A stretch of DNA of 64,000 nt from Euryodendron excelsum (Eukaryota > Streptophyta > Magnoliopsida > Ericales > Pentaphylacaceae). The position numbers and the translations under genes were made by a program. Of the stretch, positions 11,629 through 58,600 are shown piece by piece; within the stretch, counting starts at the first letter, position 1, and every line of letters starts with the position of its first letter. Below the pieces are notes generated by a model, which did no database searches, was not told the DNA's origin, and saw only the letters and a list, made by a program, of their open reading frames with translations. The stretch spans positions 45,305,001 through 45,369,000 of the forward strand of contig CM065387.1 in the NCBI GenBank assembly GCA_033060915.1, read 5' to 3'.

Positions 11629-12195
11629 TGGTGATAATGATTTCCCGACCAAACCGGAATCTGAACTCGGCATTCCTAGTCGTCCGACGCTGACCGTCCT
11701 CGACTTCTCGAGCCGGTCGGATGCCCGTAGTCACTCGCTGGTCAGGTCGGTAGCCTTGGCGGGCCCGCTTCTGACACCAGCCGCCCTAGCACGCACCAAG
11801 GGCGTGGGTGTGGCGTATACTTACAACAACCACCACGCCTTCGACACCGTCCTGACACACGCCACCCTTGAGTGTGAAGGTGGTCCTCTCGAGTGCTCTG
11901 ACACTACTCCAACACAACTCTGGCCCGCCAACCGAAGGCCGCCACGTGGAGAAGCCACCTACCACTCCCATGCAAACATACAAGGGGAGAAAGAATCCCC
12001 TTTAGAGGTACGCAACACATTAACCCTGAATATCTCTCCATCTAACGCCGGAATTCCCTTGAATCTAACTTGAACACCGGAGGGCCATTGGCCCCCACCA
12101 CACCAGTGGGTTTTAGTGCAGGTGATCACCGGCTGACCAAGGAACAGTTCATCCTGGACCTGGAGGCAAGCCAACACGAGATTGCTGCATCATCA
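11629..12195 (+). repeat. 3' LTR of the Tat-type element
   Basis: 567 bp, starts TGGTGATAATG, ends CATCATCA, then the AGTAT target copy. Differs from the 5' LTR at about 50 sites and by an 8-bp indel. Confidence 0.85.
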
Positions 12196-12200
12196 AGTAT

Positions 12201-13195
12201 AGTTATGACATTTGATTATTAATTTATATGATTCTTTCTCATTTACATTCATTTATACTGTTTTATGCAATTATTAAATATTCATAAGATGTATGATGTC
12301 TAAAATTTACATTTTAGGTGGATCATATATATGATGGGTTTCATACACAGAGAGATGTGATCCTACCGGTTACTTGTATATCCAAACTGAGTCTATAATT
12401 AGAGTGAGTTTGGACAACTCACTTGGTTGAATATAACATATGTAACTCCTAAATTTGTAGGATAATTTTTCTTGGCCATTGGAGTGGGATTCTAGGTTAG
12501 TGTGTTGGTGTGCTAGGAGTGTACTAAACTAGATCAGGGTAAATACACATTGCCATGACTGTCAGTGGTAGTGTCACTTCTTACAACTCTACTAATTGCA
12601 AAGTGAGTCTTAACCCTGACAGGTTAAAGGACTTAAGTTCTTGGTGGTGTGCACTTTGACTTATCAATGAATAAGACTTATGTACGGTCAATACCTCGAT
12701 ATCATGAGTGTACATTGTTGGAGCTTGAGAACTTGTAATCTTATTAAGGTTACCACACTCTTATGAGATACGTATTTCTTTGACTTAATCTTTCATTTGA
12801 TCATTGCTGGCATCTCGAGTTTTTTTATTCATATGCTATTTATAGTACAAAGTTATTACTTAATTTTAAAATAATTTTAGGAAATAAATAATTTACATTG
12901 ATCAATGATTGTTAGATTAGATAGTCTTGGAGAAAATGTAAATGAATCAAGCTGACAGTCCTTTAACTTAGTGCCAATTTATAAATACCTGTAGTGGAGA
13001 TTAATCTTTGAGGTAATTAGTAGGACAGAGACCTTAACGTAATTTCTAATCCTGAAAGGTCAATTACCATCATTTAGTGAAATTATTTGATAGTTTCACT
13101 TATTTTCTTATTCATCAGAAGTTGATGTGTAAATTAAAAAAATTTATGTAACCTTGCAATATGAAAACTCTAGAGATCCCACTCTTGCACTTGGA

Positions 13196-13196
<1 letters not shown>
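12201..13196. other. Unclassified AT-rich sequence right of the Tat-type element
   Basis: No ORF and no terminal motifs I can place. Its texture resembles a non-coding leader of an old LTR element, but I cannot support that call. Confidence 0.4.

Positions 13197-13268
<72 letters not shown>
13197..13268 (+). repeat. Compound microsatellite (AC)29(AT)7
   Basis: An uninterrupted AC run at 13197-13254 passes directly into AT at 13255-13268. Confidence 0.98.
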
Positions 13269-14684
13269 GTACAAGGTAGCCACCAACCTTATTATTTGGA
13301 ATTTCAGAAAAGAGAAAAAGAGGAGATTGATGCGAATTTTTACCAATTTTTGCTACCTCAATACCCTAGTAATAAAAAAGGAAGACCTCTAGGTTAAGAA
13401 GATTCAAAGAAAGCTTAAGATTCAAGTGTTCATATTGCATAAGATGTGCAACCAAACTCTAAAGGCATGATTGTGTTAATGTATTCTGTTCATGCATGGA
13501 TCAATAAAGAAACATGAGATGGACCTTAAATATTTTTGAAATCTATTTTGCAAAAGTTTTTTTTAAAACCAACATATAGGACATATTTTTTCCCTCCTTT
13601 TAATCTCAAAAAACTATACACAAGCACAAATGTTTACCAAAGGTAAAAGAAATTCAATTGACACTGGGCACCATAAAGCCTATCTTTTTAGAAGACGTGA
13701 TGGAACTTTAGGCTCACTTGGGCTGGCCGTGAAATTGATGCTGGCCAAACCATTTCCTTTTTTGTTTTTTGTTTTTTGCTTTTTTTTTTTTTGTTTTTGT
13801 TTTGTTCTATTTTCTTTTAATATAGAAATATTCAAACAAACCCATGCACAAAAAGGCTGACGAAGTGCAAACCTGAACATTACATACCAAAACGGCCTAA
13901 TTTTGGAGTGTTGATACAAGAGTAGGCCCACCTGGATGGAATACAGGCAATGTGCAGCACAATATTTAAGGTATGCAATATAATTTCTTTGGTCAATTTT
14001 TTAATTGTTTTCATTTAATTAAATTAAATATATTGTGTATTTGCCTATGCATATATACTTATAATAAATTGAATATTAATATATGTAATTGTTTTATGTA
14101 TTCTTATTTATTTATTATACAAATAACAATTTTTTTGTGAAATACATAAATGACATAAACCCGTTTATCCTTAAAAATAAAAATTAATTGTTTGCACAGA
14201 AGGAGTAAGGAAAACCAGAGCTGATAAATAGTTTGAAATATGATTAATTAGTTATTATATATATATATATATATTAGTAAAATATTAAACAAAAAAATCC
14301 TCATTTACATTCATAATTAAAGTAATTAAGCATATAATGAAGATGGATTTCATCTTAATTTAATGAATGCAATCTATGATGACATAAATTAAACTCAATT
14401 TATTTGAAAATGCATATATGAGACAATGTATGATAAACATCACAAACATATTTAATAAATGTTGTAGTTGGACAAATTAAAATGATAATCAATTGACTTT
14501 TGAAATTCGTATTGAATTCAGATGTTCAATTTATATGAAAATCATATGCATGAAACAACATAATATGTATAAAGAATATATGTGTTTGAACTATGAGAAA
14601 AATAAGAAAACTACGTACGTTTGAAGTAGTAGTTGAGGAAATTAAGAAAATAGTTAATCAATTATTAGAATTCTTACTAAATTT
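13269..14684. other. AT-rich intergenic DNA
   Basis: No gene seen. Contains T-rich and TA simple tracts (for example 13752-13812 and about 14255-14274). Confidence 0.6.
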
Positions 14685-14802
14685 AAATGTAATCTTAGTT
14701 TTCAAAAATGCATATATTTAAAGTAATAATTGATGTTACTAAGAAATGTAATCTTAGTTTTCAAAAATGCATATATTTAAAGTAATAATTGATGTTACTA
14801 AG
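14685..14802 (+). repeat. Perfect 59-bp tandem duplication
   Basis: The units 14685-14743 and 14744-14802 are identical base for base, starting aaatgtaatcttag and ending gttactaag. No sequence drift suggests a recent event or an assembly artefact. Confidence 0.97.
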
Positions 14803-15947
14803 AAATAGTCAACTAAACTTTTAAAAATCTTACTAAATGTAGATGCATTTTTATTTAAAATGAGTTCTAAAAGGCCTCAAAAAAATATCTTATAATAATT
14901 ACTTATTAGCTTTATTGAGAAGAGAACTTACATTGAAAATAAAAACAAAACAAAACAAAAACAAAGTAAAAAAAAAAAAAAGTCAAATTGTAAAATAAAT
15001 ATAATAGTATTTAATTATATTTTTAGGTGTATTTATTTAACCATTTCTATTTAATTTATTTAACAGTCTATATAATGCTTTATAATATCTTCAGTTATTT
15101 TTTTATTTTCATGTAATTTAATTGTTTATTCATGTAACCATTTATTTTTGTTATCAATATACTAATTCGTTTTATGTAATTTTACATAAAAACAAAGATA
15201 AATGATTAACAGATGAAATAATTAATATTAAAAATAGCTAAGGCGATAATGAACTTTTTTTTTATTTGAATTCAATACATATAGTTTATAACGATATAAA
15301 CTTCATACCGACAATAAAATGTTTGTGAAAATTCGAAGTACCACATATTCCTTTACCTACTTTACCTAGAGAACCGCCATATAATCAAATAATTACTTAT
15401 CATTTTTATTTTCAAAACAAAAACTTATATCAAAACTTAAAGAGCTATTCAGATGAGCCACTTGTTACAACAACAAATAATAGCCTCATTTTCTGTATAA
15501 TATATAAATAAATAGATAGATGTCAGGAATAAATGAAAAAGGAGAATAAAGAAACGATACTACGCCGCCTATCCTTGCATTCCCTATAATATCTTTATAT
15601 TTTTTCTGTGAAAAGAACTTGCGTTCTTACCTCTTAATCTACTCGAGTTTTAGGGACTCAAGAAAATCATAGGTAACTTGAGTGTTGTAACAAAGTACAA
15701 AGAAGCCCACCTAAAGTCTCCCAATACGCATGTATATCATCAATTCCACAACACCAACAGGATAATGGTGATCAAATTGCATTTAAAAGTCTAACAATTT
15801 ACTAAAAGCAAATACTATGCACGGAGGGGAGCACAGATAGTGATAGATTGCACAAGAGAGGATGAAATGCCTTAATTATAATCCTGGTTGGAATGTACAG
15901 CCACCATAGTGGTGTCATCAAGCCAACATGTCAAGCCTTGCCAATAA
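14803..15947. other. AT-rich DNA holding the MetAP2 3' end
   Basis: The 3' untranslated region of MetAP2 must start at 15947 and run to lower coordinates. I could not place a poly(A) site; no strong minus-strand AATAAA lies close to the stop. Nothing else is recognisable. Confidence 0.45.
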
Positions 15948-50507
<34,560 letters not shown>

Positions 50508-52050
50508 CAGTAAGGCCTGCATGTGTGAGGACAACTTATTAAGTTTGATGAAAACATAAAGAGAAACACATTAAACTTCAGTGGAACTCACAGTGGAAGT
50601 ATAATGCACTTATGCCAAGTTAAGCTAAATGAACCTTCTAGAGATTCATTTTTAAGCAAGGCCAATCATTCACAATATTAGCATAGCAGCTACTAAAAAT
50701 TAAACATCTCAATAAACCTTAAGCTGTTACAACATGCTCACAAAATAAAAATTCAAAACCTTGGTACACACTCAGTGCAATGACTTAGACTCCTAAAGTG
50801 GAGTAGAATGTATTTGCAATACTGGAGGTAAGGAGGAAATGGAGTTTTTAAAGCAGCAGATCTACTGTAGTAAGCATAAAGCTACTACAAATTTTTTGAG
50901 GAGCCACAACTAGTTGGCTTCCACATTGAGATAAGTAAGCCTGACAAAATTCTCTACTTGGTGACCTATTACATACTCAAGTAAACCATTATTACACTCA
51001 TCTGTCCTCTCCTTCCCTGAGCCTCTAATGACTTCAAGGTGGCAATAAGAAATATGAATCCATTCAAAGTACATACTATGACCAGGCCAACACACTAGTA
51101 GAGTTATTTTGAGCCCCAAGCATAGCATAATGGCACTCTTCACAAGTCCCAGAGCATAGCACACAATTGCAACCGGAGAAGGTACAGCTATAAAGAAAAG
51201 TCATCTCCTTGGGACAATGACATGTCATGCAAGGTTCAGATCAATTGCTAGGTTAACATGGTTTCAAACAAACTATTGTTGCTCAAAGCCCTTGATCAAG
51301 AGTCACAACAAAATTATGAATATAAGCTCACCAGTATCATGAGGGCACCGACCAAGTGCCTTGACTACTCCAAGGAGAGTGCTAAACCTCAAAGTTTGCC
51401 ACTTTGTCTCCAAGTGATCTGGAGTGGAGTTCCAGCAAGGCAGTAAATTTTTTATGTCATGGATTCAATAAAAATACAAAGGCCAAAGTGATCATTCCCT
51501 CAAGACTTCAACCTCCTAATAGCAACAGAAGCCAAGGAGTACTCCTAATTTTGTCCTTCAATTCACATCTAATATAAGCCACAATTTTGTACACTTTCAC
51601 TTGATGTAGTCAGGTCAAAAAGATGAAGTCCCATACTGTCATCATCCAAGATAGATGAATTAGGAACATCTGAATGAAACCTACTTCCCCCCATAAAAGC
51701 TAAGAATATTCCTAATGACAGCCCGTTTACTGTAGTTGGGAAGAATGGGTTAATGGAATTCCTACTTTCAATGCCCCGAGATTACCAGAAAGCCTCAATG
51801 GTTCACTACTTAAAACGTTACTTCACTTCGCAATCATATTGGCCTCCAAAATTCTGAAGACCCCAAATTAACACCTCACCATGTTGTATAACATCCTCAC
51901 AAAATTTTCCTCAATCCCAAATATGACAAATATCTTTAGATAGATCAAAGCAATTTCAGAAAGAGTAAACCAAACTGAGAAAGAGAGAGATCGACTATTA
52001 CAGATACCAAGCTGCTGAGCAGCTCCTGCTGGTCGACTATTGCTGGTGTT

Positions 52051-52530
52051 GAGACTTGAGAGAAATGTTTTGACACCCGGACCGTTGAGCAAACTAGAAA
52101 AATAGAACCGTAATCAAATCGTGACATCACAATTGTGTTGTCAATATAATTAAAATTATAAACAAATAATAAAATAGTTATCATGGATTTTAAGTGATTC
52201 AAAATTTGGGATTCTCATAATTTCAATTCTAATTTTCCTTTCAAAACTCTCAATCTTCTATGTATTTTCCATTGATATCTCACTATGTTCAAGTTGTTTT
52301 GTCAACTAGATTGGTTGTTCAAATCAATGTTTTCAAAACCCAAACTATTAAGTGAACGGGATTGGGTCACAAGTCACTGGTTTAACTGTCGATTCAACCA
52401 TAATTGAATTGGAATCGAACCGTGACATCATAAATACATTATAAATATAGATAAAAATTATAGAATATTGCCTAAAAAATCTGAAGTTTCTTAAGCACTT
52501 CTTCTAATGATTTCTTAATTTCTTAAAAAA
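52051..52530 (+). mobile_element. Fragments of the CAATGTTTT hAT-like family
   Basis: Two terminus-like starts on the plus strand, aatgttttgacacccgg (52052) and caatgttttcaaaaccc (52326), each followed by cgtgacatca and cataaat-type text also seen reversed at 24480-24680. Right ends missing. Confidence 0.5.
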
Positions 52531-53540
52531 AGAATATCATAAATGCATAAAATCACAATTTAACAATACAACTAGGAATGAAGAGCTGAAACAATAAAAG
52601 AATAACATAGAACAATTCCAAGCAAATAATCACAATACAATAACAGAATTTATGAAGGTCAAAATTTATGAAGTTCTTCCAGTGAAAACATACCTTGTTT
52701 TCACTCATTGAAGATATCATCTGAAAATTATTCCATGATACCTTTTCTAAGCATAAGTCATCTCGCAAGCTAAGCATAGATCACACTTAAAAAAGTTATG
52801 ACAACAATGTGAATTATTGGAAAGGTAGAATGTATAGTGAGTTTTGGCCAGATGAATCCATTTCAAAACACTTCTAAAAAATAATAATAATAATAATAAT
52901 AAAATAAACTAAGCAAAGTGATTTTTAAGTGTTGTAAATATGTATATAAATAATGCAAAAAGTGGAGCACAACCAATGAAACAAGTTAAAAGGTTCAACT
53001 TAATAATCATAATCAGAAGAAACTACCATCAACTTAAGCAATCTGCACTGCAAACAAAAGCAATCTAAGTCACTGAAAATTCATGAATCTAAGTGGACAA
53101 CCAAATTAAAGTAGATCGGGACCAGGAAAAGACAGCAGCAATGAAACAGTGTGAATTCTGAAATAGCTCTTCTGTCAAGAGGGGACTTTGTTTGTCCCAC
53201 TGATGCAGTTCTTTAGCCTAATGCTAATGTCCAAAACATCACATTGACACACAAGGGAACTCTGATAAATGTAGAGTCAAGTACTTATTCAGTGCAAGTA
53301 ATCGAACCTAGTGGAGTATAGTTAATTGTTGATCCTAGAGTTCAAAATTTACAGAAGCTTGGTGAGAAACTGGGAGATGTGATGTGGGGTGCTGCAAATG
53401 GCCTAAGGTTCGATTGTCCAAACATCATTTTCAAATTTTAGTCTCCAATGAAAGGTTAAAGAGATCAAGAAAAACAATAAAAAGCAACCCATTTCACAGA
53501 AACTCAACCCATCAATATGCTATAAATTCTGTACACCAAC

Positions 53541-53985
53541 CAGGGGCGGAGGCATAGAGGGGCCAGAGGGGGCACTTGCCCCCTCCCCCACCCCCACCCC
53601 CCCAAGCCCTCTCAATTTTTCACAAATTGTCATTCAATTTGTCTCTTCTAAAAATTGATGAATACTTCCCTTAAATACTTAATTTACTTCAAACACTCGT
53701 GTATATAGTTATACAGAAGTTAAGTGTCCTATTGTTGATTATAAAAAAACAATTCATTCTCACAAAAAAAAATTATAAAAAATTTTACCAGAACGGTGAG
53801 GCAGCGGCAAATTCAATATTATGGGCCAAAATAGTTGGTGTTTTAGTCCAAAATGAATCACAAAGAATAACATCCTTCTATGAAAATTTTGAACAAAAAT
53901 TCTGGTTACATAGCATTATTTAAAAAAAAAATTGGCTTGTGAATAAATGTTGTCCCTCTGAAAAAAATTTCTAGCTCCGCCACTG
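53541..53985. mobile_element. hAT-type MITE with CAGTGGCGGAG termini
   Basis: Left end CAGGGGCGGAGGC, right end CTCCGCCACTG. Flanks ACACCAAC (53533-53540) and ACAACAAC (53986-53993), 8 bp with one mismatch. The 445-bp body has G/C runs near 53560-53605 and no transposase. Confidence 0.8.
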
Positions 53986-54165
53986 ACAACAACCGTTCAC
54001 AACCCTGCAATCTATTACTCCAACGCTTACTGGTAGACTCGAAATGCATTGGAAATTCATAAAGAGTCAAAGAAAATGACAAATGAATGAAATTAGAACA
54101 TGAGAAATTAATGCAGTCTAATCGAACCATGACGGATAAATGGAAGGAAGAAAACGGTAGTAAAC

Positions 54166-54364
54166 CTTTCTTGTAAAAAAGACTTGGCAGTCCTCTGAAA
54201 CGCTTTTGCGTTAGCCTTCAAGAGAGAGAGAGCCTACGGGCTACAGCTGGCCAGAGTGGAGATCGGAGGTTGCCGTACTCAGATCGAAGGGCCACACACA
54301 GAGGGAGAGCCGGATAGGAGGCTCTGGTTCAGACTTCAGAATCTTCGAACGAAAAGAAAATTCT
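54166..54364 (-). other. MAP2: MetAP2 exon 1 (5' untranslated)
   Basis: Minus-strand exon from about 30 bp downstream of the TATA box to donor AAGAAAG|GTTTAC at 54165. It has pyrimidine-rich CTCTCTCT stretches typical of plant leaders, no ATG, and an in-frame stop relative to the ATG at 50507. The start at 54364 is estimated from TATA spacing; the link to exon 2 is inferred from splice sites and distance. Confidence 0.6.
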
Positions 54365-54392
54365 GTTCCTAACCCAGGAACCCTAAAGAGAC

Positions 54393-54399
54393 TTTTATA
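54393..54399 (-). promoter_or_regulatory. MetAP2 core promoter TATA box
   Basis: Minus strand GTACTATAAAAGTC, followed within 20 bp by TTTAGGGTT, a telo-box-like element frequent in plant housekeeping promoters for translation-related genes. The repeat at 54405-54595 begins just upstream. Confidence 0.6.
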
Positions 54400-54404
54400 G
54401 TACT

Positions 54405-54960
54405 TCAGACCGGCTACACCAACCCGTGATCGGGTCGTATGGGCCGACGGTTCAACCGCTGATTTAAGCGGTTTTTATAAACTAGAGCGGTTTTTCACCT
54501 TCAACGGGTTTGGGATCAATCTAACCCATTGCTTGGCCAAATTCTCAGTTCAACTGGCTAGCCCCTCAGTTCGATTTTTAAAACACTAGCCTAGTTTGCA
54601 TATGTAAAGAGCAAATTGCAACTTCAACTGAAAGTGTAAGACGGAGCATTTGAACTTTGCATTTTGGATCATACCCATTTTATCACACAGTCACCATTTA
54701 TAGAGAAAAGCTTGAAACTTTGGACCATACTTGGAGACCGAATTATGGAGGCTCACAATTGAAGGCTGAGTGGGAGACACGTTGAATGACTCTTAATGGG
54801 AAAAGTATGAAGCCGCCGAACTATAAAGAGCATCACAATTAAGTCTTAAAGACATAGACCAAGGTAGCGAGAGACTCAAAAATGGTTACTTAGAGGCTGA
54901 ATGGGAGGATTCAAATGGGGAAAGGGCCAAATGATAGAATAAACATATAAGGAACCCTGA
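54405..54960. repeat. Segmental duplication, copy A
   Basis: Matches 55284-55664 and then 60203-60379. Shared landmarks: gacggttcaacc, agagcaaattgcaact, ggatcataccca, gaatgactct. The first 190 bp resemble the ends of the hAT-like family. Confidence 0.75.
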
Positions 54961-55283
54961 AAAACTTTGCATCATTGTAGTCAAATTAAGAAGTTCGCAG
55001 TCCTAGCATATCAACTCTTTTTTTTTTTTTTTTTGGTACAACTTAACAAATCAACCTTTGATTTAAATGTGCAAAGCCAATTTGCTGTAATATTTTGAAA
55101 CTCATACCATTAATTGAACCAAAAAAAGAAGTGGGTCACGGGTCAATCACAATAACAATAATAAATAAATAAATAAAATTTATAAAGAGCTAATATAATA
55201 AAACAGATCATATTTTAAAAAGGTCATACGTATCATTTTTATCAAACAATTAAATCCTAAATGGGAGATTTTATAGTGCATTA
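54961..55283. other. Spacer between duplicated segments
   Basis: Includes a poly(T) run at about 55018-55035. No gene. Confidence 0.6.
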
Positions 55284-55669
55284 GACTCGGCGAGTTACAC
55301 CAACCCATGACCGGTTCATATGGGTTGACGGTTCAACCACTGGTGTAAGTGAGGTTTGGGGTCAATTCACATTGTTGCTTGGCCCGATTCTTGGTTCAAT
55401 CAGCAAGGCTAATTCAGATTTTAAACATTGGGTTTTAAGGGTTGATTGTGACCATTTTGAGGACCAGTCAACGGTCCAACTAGTTCAACCAGCTAATCCG
55501 GTCCAGTATTTAAAACACAGCCCAACAAACCTAGTTTATAGATACAAAGAGCAAATTGCAACTACAACTAAAAGTGTGAGACAAAGCATTTGGACTTTGT
55601 ATTTGGATCATACCCACGATATCACACAATCACAATTTATAGAGAGAGGTTTGAAACTTTGGACCATAT

Positions 55670-58600
55670 TATCGCGCCCCGATTTTCAAACTCATGTATG
55701 AGAAACACATGATACTCTTTCGTTAGAACTCATCCTCATAGAAAAACGAGTACGACTAAGTTTAAACTAGAAATTGATTTGAACAAAGGTTTTTAAAAAA
55801 AGATTTGGAGTCACCACCAAACTTTGTTGAGGTGAGTTAGATCACCTAAAACTAAATACAATCCAAGGATCAAACTTAGGATTTTTAAAAAACATTGAAA
55901 AAATGTCCTCTAGAGAGGGTTTTTAAGAAAAACAAGTTGTTTAATAACCTATGAAAATATTTAAACCCTTTTTGAAAATAACTTCATTTTAGTCTTTCGA
56001 AAACAGTGATTTTAGGTTTGAAGGTTGGTTACATATAGGGAAGATGCACTAGGCTATCTCCCTATCCTGCCCTTGCAGAACGTACATGCCTATTCACCTT
56101 AAATTCACTCATTTAGAATATTCAATTATAAAATAGCCCACTTCTATCTATTTTGAAAAGAGTTTTTGAAAAGATATTTGTGTCATCACTTTGAGGATGA
56201 TATGATGCATAATATATAAGTTTATAAAAAGAATTTGAATTAAACTTTGAGACTTTGAAAAAGGAAAATTGGAATTTGAAAAAGGTTGTGATCACACTCA
56301 TGAGGGTTGCCTATATATCCATTTGTTGAAAATCAGGTCAGTCGTAGTTCGGACTCAGGGTTCGATTAGAAATAGGCACTTTAGGGTCTTGTTTGACTTG
56401 AAAGACACTTTTTGGCTTTTGAAAAGTTTGACTCGAAAAGGTTTTGATTTGCACTTTGATTTGAAATTGAACTTTGAAATGGAACTTTAATTTGTTTTGA
56501 AAATTATAAATTAAACTTTGAAATTATCTTGACTTGAATTGAGGTTTAGACAAGAATTTGAGGTATCCTAACTCAGGGTTAGGGTTAAACTAGGGCTTAA
56601 GTTCTCTAAGGTTTGAATATGCAATGGACATGGAAAGATTTGATTCAACTCGAAAAGTTTGGTTTCAGAAAGTTTCAAATTAGGAAAGTTTCGTTTTAGG
56701 AAAGTTTTGAAAAAGGAAAGTTTGGAATTTGGAAAGATTTGAATTCTATTTCCTAAAGTAAAAAATTAGATTTTATTTCCAAAAGTAGAATATTGGATTT
56801 GGTTTCCAAAAGTGGAAGATTGGATTTGTTTCCAAAAATAGAAGATTGAATTTGAATTAAAATTGAAAAGTTTTAGTTTTGGAAATCCATTATTTTATGT
56901 GACTTTTGAATTAGGAAATCTATGATTTTATGTAAAAGTAGGATTTGGAAACCTATGATTTTGGGTAAAAATAGGATTTGGAAAGCTATGCTTTTATGTA
57001 AGAAATCTAGGGTTTCCTAAACATAGGCTCTAGGGTTTCAACTTGGACTTCAAAACAAGGAGTTTTCTAGAAAGTGAATTTTTGACAAGAACTTTTAAGA
57101 AGTAGATTTGTAAAAACTATTTTAGAAAAACTTGAATATAAACTTTTGGAAGTCTCTTGAATGTTTCACTTTCCTAAAATGATTCCAATCATGAGAAGTC
57201 TATAATCATTCTAGGATTGCGATTTTGACAACAACTAGGGTTTTGAAACTTAAATGTAGACTTTGATAGTCTCACGATTCTAATCATGGAAAGATTAGAA
57301 CCCCTCTAGGATTGTGACCTTGAAAACACCTAGGGTTTTGAAACCCAATTTCGCACCCCAATTTTTGGCCTCGAGTCTAGTTGTGGAATCGAAACGGAAA
57401 CCCGATACTTTGTCATGTTAGAACTCACCCTCCTAAGAGGACAAGTGCGATGGGGTTGGAACTTGAAATTGATTTGATTAAGGGATTTTAGAAAAAGGTT
57501 TGGAGTCGCCACTTAGTATGGTTAAAGGTGTGCTAAGTCACCTAAAAGTTAAGTGTAATTCGAAGACTAAACATAAGTTTTCAAAAAATATTTTGAAAAT
57601 ATCCTTTTAGAGAAATGACTTCGATTTTGGTATTTGAAATAGAGATCTATGATCCGAGGGTTGGTTATGTGTAAGGAAGATATACTAAGATCATCACCCT
57701 ACCCCGCCCTTTAAGTACCTACATGTCTAATCACCCTATGTTCACTTACTTGAATCTCCAGTTCCTAGATGTCCACTTGTGTCTACTTTGAAAATATTTT
57801 GGAAAGGGGTTTTGTCATCACTTTTCAGAAGAATGATGCATGATGCAAGTTTTGAAAAGATTTGAGAAGACTAAAAACTTGATTTTGGAAAGATTGTTGA
57901 ATTTGAGAAAGAGTTTTGAAAATGGATAGTTTGACTTGAAATAAAGTTATGACTACACCTATTTGAAGGTTGCCTACGTATCTCATTTGGCGAGAATTAA
58001 GACATTCGTAGTTCGAGCAAGGGCCCGATAGAAAATGGACTCATGGGAGTCTTGGAATATTTTTGAATCTTGAACTCAAAAGAGTTTGGACTTGAAATTG
58101 GAAGGTTTGAAATAGAACTTGAGAGTTTTGAAAGTGCCTTTAAAATAGAACTTAGAATGTTTTGAAGTGTTTTTCAAAACAACTCAAGAGAGCTTTGGAA
58201 ATGTTTTGAAACAACTCAAGTGAGTTTTGGAAAAGTTTTGAGATCTTGTTTTGAAAGGAGGCCGAACCCATACCGTCTTAGGTCATACTTAAAGAAAGCC
58301 CCAACATGATGACTTTCCTCAAGGCCTTCCTAGGCATGAACTGCGTAATCTCTTATTTCAAGCATGCAAGAAAAGTAAGTAGAAGATGAGGATTAAAATA
58401 GAGAACAATCCAAATGGACTAGGAGGCAGAAGAGAGAGTAGGGGATTACATAAAAATAAATAAAACTACCTTGTCTTTTTATTAGGTGCTTCAATAGAGG
58501 ACTTTCTTGAGCTTGAAGATGACTTCTGAGAGCTTCTAAGGGTTGAACTTAATCTTCAAAGGACTTAGAAATCTAGGGTTTTAGTGTTTAGGGTATATAG

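Larger units (their letters stand above)
2893..12195 (+). mobile_element. Full-length Ty3/gypsy LTR retrotransposon, Tat-type
   Basis: Two LTRs in direct orientation (2893-3467 and 11629-12195) bound a 9.3-kb element. The flanks are CGTAT (2888-2892) and AGTAT (12196-12200), a 5-bp target duplication with one mismatch. Order: LTR, PBS, gag-pol, tandem repeats, antisense ORF, polypurine tract, LTR. The second, archaeal-type RNase H after the normal one, the tandem repeats after pol and the antisense ORF upstream of the 3' LTR are recognised traits of the Tat lineage (Ogre/Retand/Grande/RIRE2 relatives). I counted about 50 LTR differences by eye over 565 bp, mostly transitions, plus an 8-bp indel, so the insertion is not recent. 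It is much GC-richer than its surroundings. Confidence 0.9.
50517..54165 (-). other. MetAP2 intron 1 (in the 5' untranslated region)
   Basis: 3.65 kb. Contains ends of the CAATGTTTT hAT-like family at 52051 and 52326 and a MITE at 53541-53985. 50560-52050 and 52530-53530 have no recognisable gene. Confidence 0.7.

Noticed and set aside
52006..52093. Minus-strand open segment with good splice signals, possible extra MetAP2 exon
   Set aside because: Its start (tttgctcaacggtccgggtgtcaaaacatt) matches the terminal sequence of the CAATGTTTT hAT-like family, so it is transposon sequence; it also supplies no ATG.
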